From Phycicoccus sp. Root101 (lineage in GTDB: Bacteria; Actinomycetota; Actinomycetes; Actinomycetales; Dermatophilaceae): 64,000 bases of DNA. Numbering within the stretch: position 1 is the stretch's first letter; every line of letters starts with the position of its first letter. Under the pieces are notes generated by a model, which had not been told where the DNA came from, ran no database searches, and saw only the letters and a program-made list of their open reading frames with translations. Position numbers and translations under genes: made by a program. Of this stretch, positions 1 through 9,414 are shown in pieces. The DNA lies in contig NZ_LMCM01000009.1 of NCBI RefSeq assembly GCF_001426245.1, positions 1 through 64,000 on the forward strand. Reading direction: 5' to 3'.

Positions 1-58
1 AAACCAAACGGTCCATGCAGCCGGCACCCCAGAGACGAGGTAATTGGCATCGATTTTT

Positions 59-81
59 GACACGCTGTTGAGTTCTCAAGG
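59..81 (-). promoter_or_regulatory. rRNA operon leader element (pre-16S), operon continues off the left edge
   Basis: On the minus strand this stretch contains TTGAGAACTCAACAG followed by CGTGTC. This is the conserved block I know from actinobacterial rrn leaders just upstream of 16S rRNA. In many actinobacteria tyrS lies directly upstream of an rrn operon, which is the arrangement here. The 16S gene itself is not in the window, so the assignment is inference from the motif and the tyrS neighbour. Confidence 0.6.
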
Positions 82-136
82 ATCGGACGCACACCATCAG
101 TTCGCCGTGTGGCGAAGCCTCTGGGGCAACCTGTCA

Positions 137-166
137 ATCGTATGCTTTCCTGCGTCGTTTCCCCAA
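137..166 (-). promoter_or_regulatory. candidate rrn promoter (proximal)
   Basis: On the minus strand a TACGAT hexamer (137-142) lies 18 bp downstream of TTGGGG (161-166). The direction and distance suit a promoter feeding the rRNA leader at 59-81. The -35 match is weak. Confidence 0.3.
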
Positions 167-342
167 ATCCGCTTCGCGGCGGGAAAACCGTGGTGGAAAG
201 CCCCCACGTCCTTCTCTGTTCGGCGCAACGAATCGCGCCGGAGTCGAACTGTACTGCATGTGGGGTTCAGCCCCGGGACCGGCCTTCTTCGCGGTGGTGA
301 CCGCGGTGGTGTCCGTTCCTCCCTGTCGGGCTGACGTCGAGA

Positions 343-372
343 ACATTAGACGGATCCCGCCGCAGAAGACAA
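343..372 (-). promoter_or_regulatory. candidate rrn promoter (distal)
   Basis: On the minus strand TTGTCT (367-372) and TAATGT (343-348) are separated by 18 bp, a reasonable sigma-70-type pair. It lies between the tyrS stop and the rRNA leader, so it would drive the rRNA operon from its own promoter rather than by read-through from tyrS. The rest of 85-420 contains no credible gene. Confidence 0.4.
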
Positions 373-421
373 ATCCGCAGGTCAGCGCCCTGCAGGTCTC
401 CCACGGCGGGATCCGGGGCGC

Positions 422-1684
422 TCAGGCTCCGCGTCGTCCCGCGGCCAGGGACTTGCGACCTCGGCGCAACAGGGCCACCTCGCCGTGCAGGAAGTCGTCC
501 TCCCCCAGGACCTGCTCGGGGTCGGAGAGCTTGACGTTGTTCAGCGAGGCTCCCCCGTCCCCGATGACCCGGCGAGCCGCGTTGCGGGAGTCGACCAGCC
601 CGACGGCGACGAGGGCATCGGTCACCGACATGCCGACGGAGACCTCACCCCCCGGCAGCTCCCCGGTGGCGTCGCGCAGGGTGCGAGCGTCCAGCCCTGT
701 CAGGTCGCCCTTCCCGAACAGCGCCTCCGATGCCGCCTGCACCGCTGCCGTGGCTGCGGCTCCGTGGACGAGCGTGGTGACGTCAGCGGCCAGCGCCTTC
801 TGGCACTCCCGCAGGAACGGCTTCTCCGCCAGCGACTGCTCGAGGCGCGCGATCTCATCGGGCCCTCGGTCGGTGAAGACCTTGAGCAGCTTGACCACCG
901 AGGCGTCCTCGACGTTGATCCAGTACTGGTAGAAGGCCCACGGGCTGGTCATCTCGCTGTTGAGCCAGATGGCGTTGCCCTCGCTCTTGCCGAACTTGGT
1001 CCCCGCGGCATCGGTGATCAGCGGGGTGGTCAGCAGGTGCACCGACTTCCCCTCCACCCGGTGGATGAGGTCGGACCCGGCGGTGAGGTTGCCCCACTGG
1101 TCCTGGCCGCCGGTCTGGAGCGTGCAGCCGAAGTCCCGGTAGAGCTGCAGGTAGTCCAGCCCCTGGAGGATCTGGTAGCTGAACTCGGTGTACGAGATCC
1201 CCTCGTCGCTGTTCAGCCGTGCCGCGACGGCGTCCTTCTTGATCATCTGGTTGACCCTGAAGTGCTTGCCGATGTCGCGCAGGAAGTCCAGCGCGGACAG
1301 CGGGGCCGTCCAGTCGAGGTTGTTGACCATCACCGCCGCGTTGTCCCCCTCGAAGTCGAGGAAGGGACGGACCTGCTCCTGGATGCCGGCGACCCACTCG
1401 GCCGTCTGCTCCTTGGTCTTGAGGATCCGCTCGGACGACGGCCGTGGGTCGCCGATCAGTCCCGTCGATCCCCCCACGAGACAGATGATCCGGTGCCCGG
1501 CCCGTTGCAGGTGTCGCATGACGATCAGCTGCACGAGGTTGCCGAAGTGCAGCGACGGAGCCGTCGGGTCGAAACCGCAATACGCCGTGATCGGCCCGTC
1601 GGCGAGTGCCTGGCGCAGCGCGGACTCGTCGGTGGTCTGCGCCACCAGTCCTCGCCACTGCAGCTCGTCGAAGATGTCGCTCAC
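422..1684 (-). CDS. tyrS: tyrosyl-tRNA synthetase
   Basis: This class I aminoacyl-tRNA synthetase charges tRNA-Tyr in the cytoplasm. The 420-residue protein has the usual length. The HIGH-type motif is HFGN at residues 46-49 after GFDPTAPSL, and the KMSKS-type loop is KFGKS at about 230-234. A C-terminal S4-like RNA-binding region ends the protein. The start is GTG, with AGGAG about 10 bases upstream. Downstream lies the rRNA leader; upstream, 63 bp away, is the DNA glycosylase gene on the same strand, so the two may be co-transcribed. Confidence 0.97.
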   Translation of the reverse strand: MSDIFDELQWRGLVAQTTDESALRQALADGPITAYCGFDPTAPSLHFGNLVQLIVMRHLQRAGHRIICLVGGSTGLIGDPRPSSERILKTKEQTAEWVAGIQEQVRPFLDFEGDNAAVMVNNLDWTAPLSALDFLRDIGKHFRVNQMIKKDAVAARLNSDEGISYTEFSYQILQGLDYLQLYRDFGCTLQTGGQDQWGNLTAGSDLIHRVEGKSVHLLTTPLITDAAGTKFGKSEGNAIWLNSEMTSPWAFYQYWINVEDASVVKLLKVFTDRGPDEIARLEQSLAEKPFLRECQKALAADVTTLVHGAAATAAVQAASEALFGKGDLTGLDARTLRDATGELPGGEVSVGMSVTDALVAVGLVDSRNAARRVIGDGGASLNNVKLSDPEQVLGEDDFLHGEVALLRRGRKSLAAGRRGA

Positions 1685-1747
1685 GGTGTGGGTTCTCCTT
1701 GTCTGGTGGGTCGTGCCGCGGAACCGCAGGCACGAGCACAGCCTGCC

Positions 1748-2437
1748 CTATGACCCGGTATGGCGTGCACGGGACGTGGTTGGTCGATTCGGTGCCGGTC
1801 GGTACACCGAGACGCTCGGTTCGTCCGCGAGCCAGAACCGCCACGGGTGCGCGTCGCCGTCGCCCCCGGCTCCGGCCACCCCGACCCGTGGCCCCGTCCG
1901 TACGAGCGCTGGGTCGGTGGGGGTGCCGGGCGCACGGAGGACCACTCCCGTCCCGGCGGCACAGGCATCGAGGCCCGTCTGGGCACCGTCGAGGGCCAGC
2001 GTCGTCGCGAGCCGCGCCGGTCCGCGGGCCCAGTCGCGACGGCGGATCCCGTGCCGTCGCAGCGCGGCCACGTCCTCCCCCTCCACCACCTCGCCGGCCC
2101 GCAGCAGCACGGCACTCGCCGCGCCGTCGTCGCCGCACACGATGTTGGCGCACCAGTGCATCCCGTACGTGAAGTAGACGTAGAGGTGGCCCGCCTGCCC
2201 GAACATCACGGCCGTCCGCGGGGTGGGACCCCGGAAGGCGTGCGACCCGGGGTCGGACTCCCCGGCATACGCCTCCACCTCGGTGAGCCGCACCGTCACG
2301 CCGGCATGGCTGATCGTGGCACCGAGCAGGGACGGGGCGACGGTGAGGACGTCACGCGCGAAGAAGGACCGTGAGAGGCGGCGCCCGAGCCGGACGGGAC
2401 TCAGTCCTTGCGCCGACGGATCTTGTTGCCCAGCCAC
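1748..2437 (-). CDS. 3-methyladenine DNA glycosylase (AAG/Mpg family)
   Basis: This base-excision repair enzyme removes alkylated purines. The N-terminal SFFARDVLTVAPSLLG and the following RLTEVEAYAG match the Mpg fold, with the catalytic Glu in VEAYAG. Later hallmarks are SHAFRGPTPRTAVMFG, the YVYFTYGMHWCAN motif and the ARGPARL segment. The start is uncertain. No ATG is in frame; a GTG at 2437 gives 229 residues and overlaps the end of sdhB by 37 bases, while a CTG at 2404 would give a CTGA overlap and an N-terminus closer to the family. It lies downstream of sdhB on the same strand. Confidence 0.88.
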   Translation of the reverse strand: MAGQQDPSAQGLSPVRLGRRLSRSFFARDVLTVAPSLLGATISHAGVTVRLTEVEAYAGESDPGSHAFRGPTPRTAVMFGQAGHLYVYFTYGMHWCANIVCGDDGAASAVLLRAGEVVEGEDVAALRRHGIRRRDWARGPARLATTLALDGAQTGLDACAAGTGVVLRAPGTPTDPALVRTGPRVGVAGAGGDGDAHPWRFWLADEPSVSVYRPAPNRPTTSRARHTGS

Positions 2438-3153
2438 ACCACGGGATCGTAGTGACGGTCGACGACACGCTCCTTGAGCGGGATGAGCGCGTTGTCGGTG
2501 ATCTTGATGTGTTCGGGGCAGACCTCGGTGCAGCACTTGGTGATGTTGCAGTAGCCGAGGCCGTGCTCCTCGCGTGCCGCCGGCCGCCGGTCGGCACTGT
2601 CGAGCGGGTGCATGTCGAGCTCGGCGACCCGCATGAGGAACCGCGGCCCGGCGAAGGCCTGCTTGTTGTCCTCGTGGTCGCGCACCACGTGGCAGACGTC
2701 CTGGCACAGGAAGCACTCGATGCACTTGCGAAACTCCTGGCTGCGCTCCACATCGACCTGCTGCATGCGGTACTCGCCCGGCTGCAGACCCTCGGGTGGC
2801 GAGAACGCCTGGACCTCGCGCGCCTTCTGGTAGTTGAACGAGACGTCGGTGACGAGGTCGCGCTGCACGGGGAAGGTCCGCAGCGGCGTCACCGTGATGG
2901 TCTGGTCCTCCTCGAAGGTGCTCATCCTGGTCATGCACAGCAGTCGCGGGCGGCCGTTGATCTCGGCGCTGCACGATCCGCACTTGCCGGCCTTGCAGTT
3001 CCACCGGACGGCCAGGTCCGGGGTCTGCGTCGCCTGGAGGCGGTGGATGATGTCGAGGACGACCTCGCCCTCGTTGACCTCGACGGTGTAGTCCTGCAGG
3101 TCGCCACCATCGGCGTCCCCGCGCCAGACCCTGAACTTCGCGTCGTAGCTCAT
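2401..3153 (-). CDS. sdhB: succinate dehydrogenase iron-sulfur subunit
   Basis: This 250-residue electron-transfer subunit passes electrons from SdhA to the membrane quinone site. Cysteines C53, C58, C61 and C73 make the plant-type [2Fe-2S] site. Two ferredoxin-like clusters follow: C144/C147/C150/C154 (CIECFLCQDVC) and C202/C207/C208/C212 (CNITKCCTEVC), which would bind the [3Fe-4S] and [4Fe-4S] centres. The ATG overlaps the sdhA stop as ATGA, so translation is coupled. A longer reading frame extends upstream into sdhA, but the overlap start is the sensible one. The protein resembles the actinobacterial Sdh1-type SdhB. Confidence 0.96.
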   Translation of the reverse strand: MSYDAKFRVWRGDADGGDLQDYTVEVNEGEVVLDIIHRLQATQTPDLAVRWNCKAGKCGSCSAEINGRPRLLCMTRMSTFEEDQTITVTPLRTFPVQRDLVTDVSFNYQKAREVQAFSPPEGLQPGEYRMQQVDVERSQEFRKCIECFLCQDVCHVVRDHEDNKQAFAGPRFLMRVAELDMHPLDSADRRPAAREEHGLGYCNITKCCTEVCPEHIKITDNALIPLKERVVDRHYDPVVWLGNKIRRRKD

Positions 3154-5099
3154 GCCCCGCTCCCGTCGTCGGGCCCCTGCGCTGCCCCCGGCTGTGATGC
3201 CGGCGGTCCGTCGCGGCGGGCCAGCTCCGCGTCGGTGAGGTACTTGGCCAGCTCGCTGCGTTCGAACAGCTCGAGCAGGTCCTGGCGGATCTCTGGCACC
3301 GGCTGGTTCTTCAGGGCCACGTCCCCCGCGTCGTCCAGCGTGCAGATGAGGTTGACCCCTCGCCACTGGGGGTCCATCTTCGGGAAGTCCTCGCGGGTGT
3401 GACCGCCGCGGGACTCGGTGCGCTCGAGCGCGGCCAGGGCGACGCAGCGGCACACCGCCAGCATGTTGCGCAGGTCCAGGGCGAGGTGCCACCCGGGGTT
3501 GAAGGGACGTTTCCCCTGCACCCCGACGCTCTTCACCCGCTCGTCCATCTCGTCGAGCATCCCGAGCGCCTCGCGGACCTCACCCTCGCGCCGGATGATG
3601 CCGACGAGGTCGTTCATCTTCTGCTGCATCTCGCTGTGCAGGGTGTAGGGGTTCTCCGAAGCCTCCCGGAAGGGCGCCAGCGCTGTCTGCACCGATGCCC
3701 GGACGTCCGCCTCGCTCACCGTGGGGCGGGAATCCCCCAGAGCCGCAACGTATTCCGACGCTCCAGCTCCCGCCCGCCGACCGAACACGAGGAGGTCGGA
3801 CAGGCTGTTGCCACCGAGCCGGTTCGAGCCGTGCATGCCGCCCGCCACCTCGCCGGCGGCGTACAGACCGGGCACGGCCGTGGCCGCCGTGTCGGCGTCG
3901 ACCTCGACGCCACCCATGACGTAGTGGCAGGTCGGCCCGACCTCCATCGGCTCGGCCGTGATGTCGACGTCGGCGAGCTCCTTGAACTGGTGGTGCATCG
4001 ACGGGAGCCTGCGGGTGATCTCCTCCGCGGGGAGCCGGGTCGACACGTCGAGGAACACCCCGCCGTGCGGCGATCCCCGCCCCTCCTTCACCTCGCTGTT
4101 GATCGCGCGCGCGACCTCGTCGCGCGGCAGCAGCTCGGGTGGCCGCTTGTTGTTCTCCGGGTCCTTGTACCAGCGGTCCGCCTCCTCCTCCGTGTCGGCG
4201 TACTGCCCACGGAAGACGTCGGGGACGTAGTCGAACATGAAGCGCTTGCCCTCGGAGTTGCGCAGCACTCCCCCGTCGCCGCGCACCGACTCGGTGACGA
4301 GGATTCCCTTGACGGACGGGGGCCAGACCATGCCGGTCGGGTGGAACTGGATGAACTCCATGTTGACCAGGGCCGCACCCGCGCGCAGGGCCAGGGCGTG
4401 TCCGTCGCCGGTGTACTCCCACGAGTTGCTGGTGACCTTGAACGACTTCCCGATGCCGCCGGTCGCCAGGATGATCGCCGGTGCCGAGAACACCACGAAG
4501 CTGCCCGTCTCCCGCCAGTAGCCGAAGGCCCCCGAGACGGCCCCCGACGCGTCCTTGAGGACGTCCGTGACGGTGAGCTCGGCGAACACCCGCAACCGTG
4601 ACTCGTAGTCGCCGGTCTCGCGGTGGTCGTCCTGCTGGAGGCTGACGATCTTCTGCTGGAGGGTGCGGATCAGCTCCAGGCCGGTGCGGTCGCCGACGTG
4701 GGCGAGGCGCGGGTACTCGTGGCCGCCGAAGTTGCGCTGGCTGATCCGGCCGTCGGGCGTGCGGTCGAACAGCGCGCCATACGTCTCCAGCTCCCACACG
4801 CGCTGGGGGGCCTCCTTCGCGTGCAGCTCGGCCATCCGCGGGTTGTTGAGGAACTTGCCGCCCCGCAGGGTGTCGCGGAAGTGGACCTGCCAGCTGTCCT
4901 TCTCGTTCGCGTTGCCCATCGAGGCCGCGATGCCACCCTCGGCCATGACGGTGTGCGCCTTGCCGAAGAGGCTCTTGCAGATGACCGCGACCCGCAGGCC
5001 CTGCTCCCGCGCCTCGATCGCCGCACGCAGGCCGGCACCACCGGCACCGATGACGATGACGTCGTAGTCGTGCCGTTCGAGGGGTTCGACGTCGGTCAC
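3150..5099 (-). CDS. sdhA: succinate dehydrogenase flavoprotein subunit
   Basis: This 649-residue FAD subunit oxidises succinate to fumarate in the TCA cycle and respiratory chain. GAGGAGLRAAIEAREQG near the N-terminus is the dinucleotide-binding motif. HTVMAEGGIAASMG carries the His that attaches FAD covalently in this family. HGSNRLGGNSLSDLLVFG is the late FAD/substrate signature. The start is a GTG eight bases after the sdhC stop. The last 20 residues are a Pro/Gly/Asp-rich tail beyond the conserved domain. The gene is second to last in the sdh cluster and overlaps sdhB by four bases. Confidence 0.97.
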   Translation of the reverse strand: MTDVEPLERHDYDVIVIGAGGAGLRAAIEAREQGLRVAVICKSLFGKAHTVMAEGGIAASMGNANEKDSWQVHFRDTLRGGKFLNNPRMAELHAKEAPQRVWELETYGALFDRTPDGRISQRNFGGHEYPRLAHVGDRTGLELIRTLQQKIVSLQQDDHRETGDYESRLRVFAELTVTDVLKDASGAVSGAFGYWRETGSFVVFSAPAIILATGGIGKSFKVTSNSWEYTGDGHALALRAGAALVNMEFIQFHPTGMVWPPSVKGILVTESVRGDGGVLRNSEGKRFMFDYVPDVFRGQYADTEEEADRWYKDPENNKRPPELLPRDEVARAINSEVKEGRGSPHGGVFLDVSTRLPAEEITRRLPSMHHQFKELADVDITAEPMEVGPTCHYVMGGVEVDADTAATAVPGLYAAGEVAGGMHGSNRLGGNSLSDLLVFGRRAGAGASEYVAALGDSRPTVSEADVRASVQTALAPFREASENPYTLHSEMQQKMNDLVGIIRREGEVREALGMLDEMDERVKSVGVQGKRPFNPGWHLALDLRNMLAVCRCVALAALERTESRGGHTREDFPKMDPQWRGVNLICTLDDAGDVALKNQPVPEIRQDLLELFERSELAKYLTDAELARRDGPPASQPGAAQGPDDGSGA

Positions 5100-5107
5100 G
5101 CAGGCTC

Positions 5108-5923
5108 CTAGTTGATGAGGCGCAGGTCGGAGAGGGTCCCCGAGGAGACCAGGGCGATGTAGGCGTCGGTGACGACGAGGCTGCCGAGCGTCACCCAGGC
5201 GAACGTCATGTGGCGGGCGTTGAGCTTGCCCACGAGCCCCCAGGCCTTGTAGCGCAACGGGTGCTTGCTGAAGTGGTTGAGCCGGCCGCCGACGATGTTG
5301 CGGCACGAGTGGCAGCCGAGCGTGTAGCACCAGAGCAGCACCACGTTGGCGAGCAGGATCAACGTGCCCAGGCCCAGCCCGAAGCCGCCGTCCTTGCCCC
5401 GGAAGGCGTGCAGCACGTCATACGTGTTGATCAGGCTGATGAGCACGGCAGCGTAGAAGAAGTAGCGGTGCAGGTTCTGCATGATGAGGGGGAAGCGGGT
5501 CTCGCCCGAGTAGGAGCGGTGCGCCTCGGGCACGGCGCACGCCGGCGGGCTCATCCAGAACGAGCGGTAGTAGGCCTTGCGGTAGTAGTAGCAGGTCAAC
5601 CGGAACAGCAGCAGGAACGGCAGCGTCAGGGCCGCGAACGGGATGAGCGCCGGCCACGGGCCGAACGGCGTGCCGAAGTGGGTCGAGCCCGGCACGCACG
5701 AGGTCGACAGGCACGGGGAGTAGAACGGGGTGAGGTAGCCGTAGTCGGCGACGAAGTAGTCCTTCTGCAGGCTCGCCCGCACCAGGCCGTAGAGCAGCCA
5801 CGCGGTGAAGCAGACGAACGTGACGAGCGGCTGGAGCCACCACCGGTCCTCGCGCAGCGTGCGCTCGGCCACGCGGGCCCGACCGGGAGCGTGGACGCCT
5901 CCGCCGAAGGGGGCGTTCGACAC
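5108..5923 (-). CDS. sdhC: succinate dehydrogenase membrane anchor, mycobacterial Sdh1 type
   Basis: A 271-residue membrane protein with about five hydrophobic segments (about residues 30-50, 90-111, 150-170, 182-200 and 235-262). It resembles the single large anchor of mycobacterial Sdh1 (Rv0249c type) rather than the paired small SdhC/SdhD. It has unusual Cys/His pairs: C71 and C76 after the first membrane segment, and C199/C204/H205/C207 at the end of the fourth. A Rieske-type cluster has been described in the membrane subunit of mycobacterial Sdh1, so these are candidate ligands. The GTG start lies one base after the stop of the preceding small gene. Confidence 0.88.
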   Translation of the reverse strand: MSNAPFGGGVHAPGRARVAERTLREDRWWLQPLVTFVCFTAWLLYGLVRASLQKDYFVADYGYLTPFYSPCLSTSCVPGSTHFGTPFGPWPALIPFAALTLPFLLLFRLTCYYYRKAYYRSFWMSPPACAVPEAHRSYSGETRFPLIMQNLHRYFFYAAVLISLINTYDVLHAFRGKDGGFGLGLGTLILLANVVLLWCYTLGCHSCRNIVGGRLNHFSKHPLRYKAWGLVGKLNARHMTFAWVTLGSLVVTDAYIALVSSGTLSDLRLIN

Positions 5924-5924
5924 G

Positions 5925-6215
5925 TCAGTGGCCCCGGGACGGGCCGACGCCCTCGTCCTCGGCGTCCGACCACAACGCGGGGTCGTACTCCTCGTCGGTG
6001 ATGAAGACGATCTCGCCGGGTCCACCGGCACGGTCCTGCGACCCCACCCCGGCGCCGCGGGCCAGCAGGTCGACGTCGTCGGCCAGCCGAACCACGTCGT
6101 CGCGCAGTCGTTGGACGTCGAGGGTGTTGCCGAGCTCCTTGGAGAGCGCGGTCACCGCCCGTCGCAGTCCGGCCACGTGACCCGCAGCCGCAGTGAGGTC
6201 GTCGCTGACACCCAT
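5925..6215 (-). CDS. small conserved protein of the Sdh1 cluster (Rv0250c-like)
   Basis: A 96-residue acidic, soluble protein with a helical N-terminal half (heptad-like Leu/Val spacing, about residues 5-50) and a conserved-looking tail IVFITDEEYDPALW followed by DAEDEG. A protein of this size and tail opens the sdh1 cluster in mycobacteria (Rv0250c), which fits its place as first gene here. The exact role is unknown; I infer an assembly or regulatory partner of the dehydrogenase. The start ATG has AAGGA seven bases upstream. Confidence 0.75.
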   Translation of the reverse strand: MGVSDDLTAAAGHVAGLRRAVTALSKELGNTLDVQRLRDDVVRLADDVDLLARGAGVGSQDRAGGPGEIVFITDEEYDPALWSDAEDEGVGPSRGH

Positions 6216-6252
6216 GGCACCGTCCTTGTCGCGAAGGTCGAGGCGGGTCGCC

Positions 6253-6268
6253 TGTGACCCACGTCACC
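6253..6268. promoter_or_regulatory. CRP/GlxR-like operator upstream of the sdh cluster
   Basis: TGTGACCCACGTCACC matches the CRP-family pattern TGTGA-N6-TCAC. It sits 38 bases upstream of the first sdh-cluster start codon. On the minus strand a TAGGTT hexamer at 6270-6275 could be the -10, which would put the site on the transcription start and suggest repression. GlxR control of sdh genes is known in Corynebacterium. Binding here is inferred. Confidence 0.5.
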
Positions 6269-6379
6269 GAACCTAGCGCGAAGGGCGCCCGAAATCGTGG
6301 GACTGCGCCGAACGTGTTTCGTCCTCGTGCGTGACCCGGCTCGCGGACGGCCGTGGAGCGCCCCGAGCGGGGTGGGGCG

Positions 6380-7984
<1,605 letters not shown>

Positions 7985-8485
7985 TCAGTCGGTCGTGCCG
8001 GCGAGGGCCAGCAGGTCGCCCGCCGTACGGCGGCTGGCGGCCGGGCCGGTCGTGATGATCATGATGGTGTCGTCGCCCGCGATGGTGCCGAGGACCCCTG
8101 CCAGGTTCGCGTGGTCGATGGCGGAGGCGAGGAAGTTCGCCGCTCCGGGCGGGGTCCGCAGCACGACGAGGTTGTGGGACGGCTCGGCGGTGACGAGCAG
8201 CTCCTCGCACACCCGCCGGAGCCGAGCGGTGAGGGCCGTCCCGTCAGCGGCGGGGCGGGCGGTGCGGTCCCCGCCCTCCCCCGGCACGGCATACACGAGG
8301 GAGCGGCCGGCGCGGACCTTGACGGCGCCGATCTCGAGGAGGTCCCGGGAGAGCGTGGCCTGGGTGACCTCGATGCCGTCCTGGGCCAGCAGCGTGAGGA
8401 GGTCGCCCTGCGAACGCACCTCGTGCCGTCCGAGCAGCTCGACGATCCGGCGCTGGCGCCCGGTGCGGGTCGCGGCGATCGTCAT
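7985..8485 (-). CDS. argR: arginine repressor
   Basis: This hexameric arginine-responsive DNA-binding protein represses arg genes. The 166 residues split into an N-terminal winged helix (TGRQRRIVELLGRHEVRS, then VTQATLSRDLLEIGAVKV, the recognition helix) and a C-terminal oligomerisation and arginine-binding domain with HNLVVLRTPPGAANFLASAI and IAGDDTIMII. The ATG overlaps the argF stop as ATGA. Its likely operator is the pair of ARG-box-like palindromes at argC, about 6 kb upstream in the same transcript, giving autoregulation. Confidence 0.96.
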   Translation of the reverse strand: MTIAATRTGRQRRIVELLGRHEVRSQGDLLTLLAQDGIEVTQATLSRDLLEIGAVKVRAGRSLVYAVPGEGGDRTARPAADGTALTARLRRVCEELLVTAEPSHNLVVLRTPPGAANFLASAIDHANLAGVLGTIAGDDTIMIITTGPAASRRTAGDLLALAGTTD

Positions 8486-9414
8486 GCGTCCTCCAGGAGG
8501 AAGGACAGCAGCGCCTTCTGGGCGTGCAGCCGGTTCTCCGCCTCGTCCCAGACGAGCGACTGCGGGCCGTCGATGACGGCGGCCTCGACCTCGTACCCAC
8601 GGTAGGCCGGGAGGCAGTGCAGGAAGACGGCATCCGCGGCCGCCCCGCCCATGAGCGACTCGGTCACGGCGAACGGCACGAACGGGCTCTGCGCTCCCTG
8701 GCGGTCGCCCTTCTCCTCCTCCATGCCCATCGACACCCAGGTGTCGGTGACGACGACGTCGGCCCCGGCGACGGCCTCCGACGCCTCGCCGGTGACGACG
8801 ACCGAGCCACCCTGCTCGGCCGCGATCTCCTGCGCGCGAGCGAGGATCGCGGCGTCGGGCTGGTGGCTCGCGGGCGTGCCGATGCGCACGTGCATGCCCG
8901 CCAGGGCGCAGCCGAGGAGGTAGGAGTGCGCCATGTTGTTCGCCCCGTCACCGACGTAGGCGAAGGACAGGCCGCGCAGGGATCCCTTGTGCTCCAGCAC
9001 GGTCAGGAGGTCCGCGAGGATCTGGCACGGGTGGAACTCGTCGGTGAGGGCGTTGACCACGGGCACCCCGGCGTACCGCGCCATCTCCTCGATCCGCTCC
9101 TGGCCATGCGTCCGCCAGACGATGGCGGCCGACTGCGGACCGAGGATGCGCGCGACGTCGGCGATGGACTCGCGGGTGCCGATCTGGGCGAGGTTCCCGT
9201 CGACGACCATGGGGTGGCCGCCGAGGCCGCTGATCGCCCCCGCGAACGACACCTGGGTGCGGAGCGTGGGCTTGTCGAAGACGACGGAGACGATGCGCGG
9301 CCCCGCCAGCGGGGTGCGGGAGTATGGCGCGGCCTTGAGCTCCAGCGCCCGCTGCAGGACCAGCGCCTGCTCGTCGGCGGTGAGGTCGTCGTCACGCAGG
9401 AAGTGGCGGGTCAT
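8482..9414 (-). CDS. argF: ornithine carbamoyltransferase
   Basis: The enzyme forms citrulline from ornithine and carbamoyl phosphate. The 310-residue protein shows HPCQILADLLT (carbamoyl-phosphate site), DTWVSMGME (ornithine loop) and FLHCLPAYRG (catalytic Cys). The usual STRTR carbamoyl-phosphate motif is altered: the sequence reads KPTLRTQVSF. The ATG overlaps the argD stop as ATGA, and its own stop overlaps argR. The SMG loop and HCLP argue for a true ornithine enzyme, not an acetyl- or succinylornithine relative. Confidence 0.94.
   Translation of the reverse strand: MTRHFLRDDDLTADEQALVLQRALELKAAPYSRTPLAGPRIVSVVFDKPTLRTQVSFAGAISGLGGHPMVVDGNLAQIGTRESIADVARILGPQSAAIVWRTHGQERIEEMARYAGVPVVNALTDEFHPCQILADLLTVLEHKGSLRGLSFAYVGDGANNMAHSYLLGCALAGMHVRIGTPASHQPDAAILARAQEIAAEQGGSVVVTGEASEAVAGADVVVTDTWVSMGMEEEKGDRQGAQSPFVPFAVTESLMGGAAADAVFLHCLPAYRGYEVEAAVIDGPQSLVWDEAENRLHAQKALLSFLLEDA

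Noticed and set aside
132-137. TTGACA on the minus strand as an rrn -35
   Set aside because: No TANNNT hexamer occurs 16-19 bases downstream; the paired elements at 137-166 and 343-372 fit better.
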